64,000 nt of DNA from Oscillospiraceae bacterium (GTDB lineage Bacteria > Bacillota > Clostridia > Oscillospirales > Ruminococcaceae), in contig JAUNSK010000016.1 in NCBI GenBank assembly GCA_030539275.1, forward strand, positions 34,804-98,803, given 5' to 3'. The position numbers and the translations under genes are program-made. A model generated the notes under the pieces. It saw nothing but the letters and a program-made list of their open reading frames with translations. It made no database searches and had not been told where the DNA came from. This document shows positions 62,458 through 64,000 of the stretch, piece after piece (the first letter of the stretch is position 1; each line of letters begins with the position of its first letter).

Positions 62458-63702
62458 TTAATCAAGTTTTTTCTTTTCGTCCTCTAAAACCTTAATAAGA
62501 TCATCAATAGACTGAGCCTGAATTGATTTCTTAGGTGATGATCTGTGTGGTCTTGAAGCAGCTTCTTCTCTGGCAGCAGGTTTCACTGCAGGTTTTGCAG
62601 CTGAAGGTCTTGCTGATACAGGTCTTGCTGACATCTGTTTCTGAGCAGGTCTGGCAGTCTGCTGCGGTTTTTTCGGTGCAGCTGTCCTTACTTCCCTGTA
62701 AGCTGATTCTTCAGGATCTATTGTTGTTCTCATTTCAGGAGATATCTGATTAAGTATATCTGTTGCTGAGAGATTAATCTCTTCACGTTCCTGCGGTTTC
62801 ACAGCCGGCTTAGGTGCTGCCTTCGGCTTCTGTGGTTCAGCTTCGCTTATGGTCTGATTATGAAGTGCATTTTTTATTTCCATTGCTTTTCTGCTTATCT
62901 CAGCATCAACAGGTGATATTTCTTCTTCTCCGGATTCAGTAATAACCGGTGCAATATCTTCGTTTTGTATCTCAGCTTCCGGAACAGGAGGTGCAGCAGT
63001 TTTTTTCTTTGCAACAGGTTTTGGTGTCTGGACCGGCTCTGCTTCCTTTGAAGCCGCTGCACGGAGATCCTTTTTCTTAGCCTGTTTTTCTTTTTTCGCT
63101 TTTCTCAGTTCCTCTGCCATTATATCTGCTTCGAGCAGAGCATCCTCATAATCAAGTTTATTTTTATTTATAGAAGCTATACTAATTATTATAAGAAGGA
63201 AACTAGGTACTGCCATAAGAAGTACTATACCCATAAGAGATTTTGTAAAGTTTATCACATCTCCTACCATTGTGTATCTGGTCTGTGCTATACCCATGAT
63301 CCTTGTTACCGGAATAGTGTAGCTGAGTGTAGGGTTCTGTGTATCGCCTGATACTACATATGATTTTGTACCGTTTCCGTTATCTATTTCATCAGTTACA
63401 CATAATATAGTCTTATAGCCTACGCCGACAGTACAGAATACATACAGCCCTGTTTTTATACCATCTGTTGTGTTATGTATTTTTACGAATGAACCCTTAG
63501 GTACTTTTGTGATCTCGGTGTTGTTCATCATAAAATAGCTGTTGTTTTTTCCGAACATGTTTATCTTAACAGCAGAATTATCATTATAGAATAAAACATT
63601 TATACCAACTGAAACTATAAGTATCAGAATTAATATTACACTGACAAACCCCTTTAAAAAAGCCATCATCGCCTGGCCCGCACTTCGTTTGTTTTTCGCC
63701 AT
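62458..63702 (-). CDS. SipW-like signal peptidase homologue without catalytic Ser, with long cytoplasmic tail
   Basis: The 414-residue protein has membrane helices at about residues 14-37 and 154-177. The part between them has the order of blocks of S26 (SipW-type) signal peptidases: VPKGSFVKI after the active-site position, SYVVSGDTQNP, IPVTRIMGIAQ and GDVINFTKSLMGIVLLM. Where the family has SGSMEP, this protein reads NNTEIT (60-65), so the catalytic Ser appears to be Thr62; the base His motif is not found either. A 235-residue cytoplasmic tail rich in Lys, Ala and Pro ends in a helix (SIDDLIKVLEDEKKK). Start 63702 follows AAGGAGAG. Distant homology by eye, so the family call is tentative. 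Confidence 0.65.
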   Translation of the reverse strand: MAKNKRSAGQAMMAFLKGFVSVILILILIVSVGINVLFYNDNSAVKINMFGKNNSYFMMNNTEITKVPKGSFVKIHNTTDGIKTGLYVFCTVGVGYKTILCVTDEIDNGNGTKSYVVSGDTQNPTLSYTIPVTRIMGIAQTRYTMVGDVINFTKSLMGIVLLMAVPSFLLIIISIASINKNKLDYEDALLEADIMAEELRKAKKEKQAKKKDLRAAASKEAEPVQTPKPVAKKKTAAPPVPEAEIQNEDIAPVITESGEEEISPVDAEISRKAMEIKNALHNQTISEAEPQKPKAAPKPAVKPQEREEINLSATDILNQISPEMRTTIDPEESAYREVRTAAPKKPQQTARPAQKQMSARPVSARPSAAKPAVKPAAREEAASRPHRSSPKKSIQAQSIDDLIKVLEDEKKKLD

Positions 63703-63857
63703 AAAAAATCTCTCCTTATAATAATTAACCGACTTCCTGTCCATTTTATTAATAAAATGGCTTGTAAAGATGTATATTTAATATTATAGCACATATTAAT
63801 ATAAATTACAATTTCAAATATAAATATTTTAAAAATTTATTTTTTTCAGTGCCAGTA

Positions 63858-63886
63858 TTGACTTTTAATACAGAAAATGATAAAAT
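63858..63886 (+). promoter_or_regulatory. Promoter of tRNA-Thr
   Basis: TTGACT at 63858-63863 and TAAAAT at 63881-63886 are spaced by 17 bases. The -35 reads TTGACTTTTA. Confidence 0.72.
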
Positions 63887-63952
63887 TAAAACAGTTTTTG
63901 AGCAGACATGATACATAAACAGCTCATAATTATTCATAAAAAATGTATAAAT

Positions 63953-64000
63953 GCTTGTGTAGCACAGTTGGTAGTGCAGCTCATTCGTAATGAGCAGGTC
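63953..64000 (+). tRNA. tRNA-Thr (CGT), partial at window edge
   Basis: The 5' part of a cloverleaf is present: acceptor strand GCTTGTG, D arm GCAC...GTGC, anticodon stem GCTCA/TGAGC with loop TTCGTAA, anticodon CGT. The T arm and 3' acceptor lie beyond the window. Confidence 0.88.

Overview
The window looks like chromosomal DNA of an anaerobic, low-GC Firmicute of the Ruminococcaceae/Oscillospiraceae, most likely a cellulosome-forming Ruminococcus of the R. flavefaciens type. Three secreted plant-wall enzymes end in duplicated-loop dockerins, and there is a group II energy-coupling-factor (ECF) transporter operon, SpoVG and a BofA-like protein. Species cannot be fixed from this window alone. 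No rRNA, CRISPR array, insertion sequence, integrase or phage module was seen. Almost all of the DNA is ordinary core chromosome.

Layout. 361-1597: rplJ-rplL with a strong promoter and an L10 leader/attenuator. 1608-4520: genes on the minus strand, namely a zinc-ribbon/TM2 membrane protein and a four-gene operon of three unknown proteins plus a BofA-like membrane protein. 4549-8256: phosphodiesterase, YfhO-like membrane protein and NUDIX hydrolase, facing spoVG. 8707-18532: a cell envelope and division block (murC, zapA, U32 protein, DUF4321, mreBCD, PBP2, a MinD-like ATPase without MinC or MinE). 18620-29450: mgsA, hisS, aspS, a DHH phosphoesterase, an LCP cell-wall ligase, a heterodimeric ABC exporter and a cytidylate-kinase-like protein.

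29466-40681 is the polysaccharide-degradation section: a pectin methylesterase-PL9 lyase-dockerin fusion and two tandem GH9-CBM3-dockerin cellulases on the minus strand, with clpB on the plus strand between them. It is followed by citrate synthase, prephenate dehydrogenase and a tRNA cluster (Gly, Arg, His). 43997-46963 encodes a large lipoprotein joining a propeller-like region to a solute-binding domain. 47700-60179 reads as one long minus-strand run: ruvC-ruvA-ruvB, a phosphohexomutase homologue that has lost its catalytic motifs, an rRNA-type methyltransferase, ecfA1-ecfA2-ecfT, a small membrane protein, truA, a DUF5711 protein, a CvpA-like protein and a ClpE-like unfoldase. Then come a PP2C phosphatase, pheA and a membrane protein that resembles a SipW-type signal peptidase without its catalytic serine. 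The window ends inside a tRNA-Thr gene.

The most unusual items are two apparent pseudoenzymes (the phosphohexomutase homologue at 56590-57963 and the signal-peptidase-like protein at 62458-63702), the propeller/solute-binding lipoprotein, the BofA-linked operon, the Min system reduced to a MinD-like protein, and dockerins with altered second calcium loops.
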